From: an uncultured Fretibacterium sp.
GTDB lineage: Bacteria > Synergistota > Synergistia > Synergistales > Aminobacteriaceae
DNA length: 7,722 nt
Reading direction: 5' to 3'
Assembly (NCBI RefSeq): GCF_938030725.1
Contig: NZ_CALHIQ010000065.1
Span: 1-7,722, forward strand
Shown here: in pieces, positions 6,493-7,722 of the stretch
Position numbering within the stretch: position 1 is the stretch's first letter
Layout of the letters: every line of letters starts with the position of its first letter
Notes under the pieces: generated by a model
Told to the model about the DNA's origin: nothing
What the model saw: the letters and a program-made list of their open reading frames with translations, nothing else
Database searches by the model: none
Translations under genes and position numbers: made by a program

Positions 6493-6516
6493 AAACAAAG
6501 CGGCTCTGGCCTGCAA
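6488..6516 (-). promoter_or_regulatory. Candidate promoter for the DUF362 gene
   Basis: Minus strand: -10 TATGAT (6493-6488) with TTGCAG (6516-6511) 17 nt upstream as a weak -35 (3 of 6). The predicted leader is about 90 nt. The box overlaps the plus-strand -10 (6487-6492) almost completely, so the two divergent promoters would compete for polymerase. Confidence 0.38.
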
Positions 6517-6548
6517 AGTGGACAGGGTGCTGCCGAAGGGGGTGAGCG

Positions 6549-6722
6549 ATGGTGGACATCACGGCGGATGTCGCGCGGTATTCCATGGAGATGGCCTCGG
6601 CGCGGACGGCTCAGGCGGTCCAGACCTCCATGCTGAAGAACGTCATGGAGGCCCAGAAGGACATGATGGCGCAGCTTCTCAAGTCCATGGGGCTTGGCGG
6701 CTCACTGGACGTCAGGGCGTAG
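6549..6722 (+). CDS. YjfB-family putative motility protein
   Basis: A 57-residue protein starting MVDITADVARYSMEMASA and ending LGGSLDVRA. The pattern of an N-terminal M(x)DI, then S-M-M-A spaced helix residues, TSMLKNVMEAQKDMMAQLL, and a Gly-rich tail, is that of the YjfB motility family (PF14070), small proteins that turn up with flagellar genes; their molecular role is not known. It is predicted to be one long amphipathic helix unusually rich in methionine (9 of 57). Start: ATG at 6549 behind AAGGGGGTGAGCG; GTG at 6552 is an alternative one codon later. It stands alone, divergent from the DUF362 gene and closed by its own terminator, with no flagellar gene in the window. Coding evidence is the promoter, ribosome-binding site, family-like pattern and terminator. 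Confidence 0.8.
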   Translation: MVDITADVARYSMEMASARTAQAVQTSMLKNVMEAQKDMMAQLLKSMGLGGSLDVRA

Positions 6723-6731
6723 TGACGCAGG

Positions 6732-6766
6732 TTTGGGGCAGTCCGCCAGGGCCGCCCCAAAATTTT
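6732..6766 (+). terminator. Intrinsic terminator after the YjfB-like gene
   Basis: TTTGGGGC (6732-6739) pairs with GCCCCAAA (6754-6761) and is followed by ATTTT (6762-6766). It begins 10 nt past the stop codon. The A/T flanks are symmetric, so it could also stop minus-strand transcripts that pass the rpmB terminator. Confidence 0.82.
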
Positions 6767-6815
6767 GCCCAGGCTTCGGTGAAGAGGGGGCGCGACCGCC
6801 GCTCAGACCACATAC

Positions 6816-6840
6816 AAAAAAAGGGCTCCGACAGGAGCCC
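6816..6840 (-). terminator. Intrinsic terminator of rpmB
   Basis: Minus strand: GGGCTCC (6840-6834), loop TGTC, GGAGCCC (6829-6823), then seven T (6822-6816). A textbook Rho-independent terminator 10 nt after the rpmB TAA. Confidence 0.92.
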
Positions 6841-6849
6841 CGAATCCGT

Positions 6850-7068
6850 TTACGCCTCAGCCGGCGCCGTGGTGGCCATTGCCCTCCGGACGAAGCCGGA
6901 CCTCAGGCATTTGGTGCAGACCCGCACCTTGAACGTCGTACCGTCGCCCGCGTCGATGCGAACGCTCTGAAGGTTGACGAGCCAACGACGACGGGTGTGC
7001 CGGTTCGAGTGGCTCACCGCGTTTCCCGAAGCGGGCCCGCGCCCGCAGCACTGACAGAACTTTGCCAT
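6850..7068 (-). CDS. rpmB: 50S ribosomal protein L28
   Basis: Bacterial L28, a small protein of the large ribosomal subunit. The 72 residues carry the family pattern: MAKFCQCCGRGPASGNAVSH, then SNRHTRRRWLVNLQSVRI, GTTFKVRVCTKCLRSG and a short C-terminal tail. Cys5 and Cys8 with Cys51 and Cys54 form two CxxC pairs, so this is the zinc-binding (C+) form; Cys7 is an additional cysteine inside the first pair. The ATG at 7068 is preceded by AGGGAGG at 8 nt. The gene is monocistronic: its own extended -10 promoter lies about 90 nt upstream and a strong terminator 10 nt downstream. The leader has unusual competing inverted repeats, annotated separately. It is divergent from xseB. Confidence 0.97.
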   Translation of the reverse strand: MAKFCQCCGRGPASGNAVSHSNRHTRRRWLVNLQSVRIDAGDGTTFKVRVCTKCLRSGFVRRAMATTAPAEA

Positions 7069-7076
7069 GATCGTTT

Positions 7077-7124
7077 CCTCCCTGCATCGGGCGTGGGGGA
7101 GGGAGCGCTTCCCGATGCCTCCCC
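7077..7124 (-). promoter_or_regulatory. Candidate translational switch in the rpmB leader
   Basis: On the minus strand the order is GGGGAGG (7124-7118), CTCCCTCCCCC (7105-7095), then the rpmB Shine-Dalgarno AGGGAGG (7083-7077). CCTCCCC (7102-7096) can pair with the upstream GGGGAGG (7 bp), leaving the Shine-Dalgarno free. CCTCCC or CTCCCT can instead pair with the Shine-Dalgarno (6 bp), hiding it. A third perfect hairpin, GCATCGGG (7118-7111) with CCCGATGC (7091-7084), ends exactly where the Shine-Dalgarno begins. These structures overlap. Autogenous control by L28 is a guess; a protein or ribosome could bind here. Confidence 0.5.
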
Positions 7125-7158
7125 GCTCCGCCGAGCGATCCTCAAAATTAACTCTAGA

Positions 7159-7169
7159 ATTTTATCACA
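7159..7169 (-). promoter_or_regulatory. Extended -10 promoter of rpmB
   Basis: Minus strand TGTGATAAAAT: -10 TAAAAT (7164-7159) preceded by TGA. No good -35 is seen at 16-18 nt. Predicted start near 7152, leader about 84 nt. The surrounding 15 nt match the metF promoter at all but one base. Confidence 0.6.
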
Positions 7170-7259
7170 ACTTTTGGAGAATCGCTGACTGATCTTAAAA
7201 AGTTGCAGAAGATGATGTCGTCGTCCGTAAACGCCCCGTCCGTTTTTTGCGCCGCGACC

Positions 7260-7268
7260 TGCTACAAT
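7260..7268 (+). promoter_or_regulatory. Extended -10 promoter of xseB
   Basis: TGC followed by TACAAT (7263-7268; one mismatch to TATAAT). No clear -35 box. Predicted start near 7275, within the left arm of the inverted repeat that follows, and about 57 nt before the xseB ATG. Confidence 0.55.
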
Positions 7269-7270
7269 AA

Positions 7271-7318
7271 CGCAAGGCAACCAATAACGTGGAGATCGTT
7301 ATCTCGTTTGACCTTGCG
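7271..7318 (+). repeat. 48-nt nested inverted repeat between the xseB promoter and gene
   Basis: Outer arms CGCAAGG (7271-7277) and CCTTGCG (7312-7318) are perfect 7-bp complements. Inner arms ATAACG (7284-7289) and CGTTAT (7297-7302) are perfect 6-bp complements around a 7-nt loop. The intervening segments (6 and 9 nt) are partly alike (CAA/TTG near the outer arms). It ends just before the GGGAGGGAAAGGAT ribosome-binding region. It may be an RNA stem-loop or a DNA operator covering the transcription start. Confidence 0.7.
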
Positions 7319-7331
7319 GGAGGGAAAGGAT

Positions 7332-7595
7332 ATGCCGTTCGGAGAAAATCTGGCGCGTCTGGATGAGATCGCAAAACGCCTGGAGTCCGAGCCGATGTCG
7401 ATGGACGAGGCGCTGGCGGTTTTTGAAGAGGGGGTGGCCCTCGTCAAAAAGAGCGAGAAGCTGCTCCAGAGGGCGGAGCGGAGGGTGACGATCCTGACGG
7501 AGGAGGGGGAGGCGCTTTTCGAGGCCGCGCAGCCAGCGGACGTCGAAGATACAGGGGAGGATGAGGAGAAGGACGAAGGGGAATTTGACCTGTAA
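7332..7595 (+). CDS. xseB: Exodeoxyribonuclease VII small subunit
   Basis: XseB forms the small, multi-copy helical subunit of exonuclease VII, which with XseA degrades single-stranded DNA. The 87-residue product shows the family core FGENLARLDEIAKRLESEPM, SMDEALAVFEEGVALVKKSE and KLLQRAERRVTILTEEG, matching the usual 'L..LE.IV..LE....SLEE.L..FEEG..L...C...L..AE..V..L' pattern. It ends in a very acidic tail (EDTGEDEEKDEGEFDL) beyond the usual length of about 75-80. The ATG at 7332 is chosen because AAAGGAT lies just upstream and the product then begins at the family N-terminus; the frame is open back to 7203, but that part crosses the promoter. xseA is not in the window, and the gene seems to have its own promoter with an inverted repeat in its leader. 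Confidence 0.93.
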   Translation: MPFGENLARLDEIAKRLESEPMSMDEALAVFEEGVALVKKSEKLLQRAERRVTILTEEGEALFEAAQPADVEDTGEDEEKDEGEFDL

Positions 7596-7722
7596 AAACG
7601 GAATTTCCGCACGCTTTTCTCCTTTTTGTGATATCCTTTAGACACGTTGCGATGTTGGTCCATCCAGGGACCGTCGCGGTGTTCGTTCTTTACTCTTATT
7701 ATCTTTTATTTTCCCAGCGATG
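7596..7722. other. Intergenic region after xseB, probably upstream of the next gene
   Basis: No coding frame is supported in these 127 nt. CGGA/TCCG (7600-7608) forms only a 4-bp hairpin before a T-rich run (7614-7627), at best a weak terminator. TTGTGATATCCT (7626-7637) resembles the extended -10 elements elsewhere in the window and may be a plus-strand promoter. GGTCC (7657-7661) pairs with GGACC (7668-7672) downstream of it. The last 40 nt are T-rich and end in GCGATG. Confidence 0.4.

Noticed and set aside
5333..6970. Long plus-strand open frame of 545 codons
   Set aside because: It is antisense to the DUF362 gene and runs through the YjfB-like gene and two terminators; composition is typical of a GC-rich shadow frame and no family pattern is seen.
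6998..7017. tRNA T-loop-like GGTTCGA sequence
   Set aside because: It lies inside the rpmB coding sequence (the SHSNRHT region) and no acceptor or anticodon stems surround it.
7203..7331. Longer XseB starting at 7203
   Set aside because: The added 43 residues cross the promoter and the inverted repeat and do not match the XseB N-terminus; ATG at 7332 has a good ribosome-binding site.

Overview
The window is GC-rich chromosomal DNA from an anaerobe-type bacterium. A Synergistota member is my best guess, with low to moderate confidence. The reasons are the GC-rich coding style with GTG starts, a cobalamin methionine synthase split into two proteins, a DUF362-ferredoxin protein, and a YjfB-type small protein beside rpmB and xseB. 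Clostridia-like lineages share several of these traits. I see no mobile element, CRISPR array, tRNA or rRNA.

Layout, left to right. A minus-strand cluster at 1-841 holds a small two-helix membrane protein, a DUF1294 membrane protein, and the N-terminus of a protein cut by the window edge. A weakly supported TATAAT promoter lies upstream at about 945. Next, transcribed right to left from about 5196, is a methionine/one-carbon operon: metF (4971-4096), a stand-alone MetH reactivation-domain protein (4095-3424), and metH lacking that domain (3434-975). The genes abut or overlap. About 225 nt of leader precedes metF. It contains a SAM-clan riboswitch-like fold (5187-5096) with P1, P2, P3 and a 6-bp pseudoknot but no P4, followed by a 13-bp terminator hairpin (5074-5033). 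The operon is therefore probably switched off when S-adenosylmethionine is plentiful.

Upstream of the operon, on the same strand, is a DUF362 protein with two C-terminal [4Fe-4S] motifs (6391-5240). It is divergent from a 57-residue YjfB-family motility-associated protein (6549-6722). Two terminators then face each other (6732-6766 on plus, 6840-6816 on minus). rpmB (ribosomal protein L28, minus) follows, with a leader that can form mutually exclusive structures around its Shine-Dalgarno. Last is divergent xseB (exonuclease VII small subunit, plus), which has a 48-nt nested inverted repeat between promoter and start. The final 127 nt look like the upstream region of the next gene.

How the genes fit together: MetF makes 5-methyl-tetrahydrofolate. 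MetH uses it with homocysteine and cobalamin to make methionine. The activation protein probably rescues oxidised cob(II)alamin MetH with SAM. SAM, the downstream product, is the likely ligand sensed by the leader. The most interesting items are the P4-less SAM-clan leader, the rpmB leader switch, the xseB leader repeat, and a recurring TGTGNTA-type extended -10 promoter motif.
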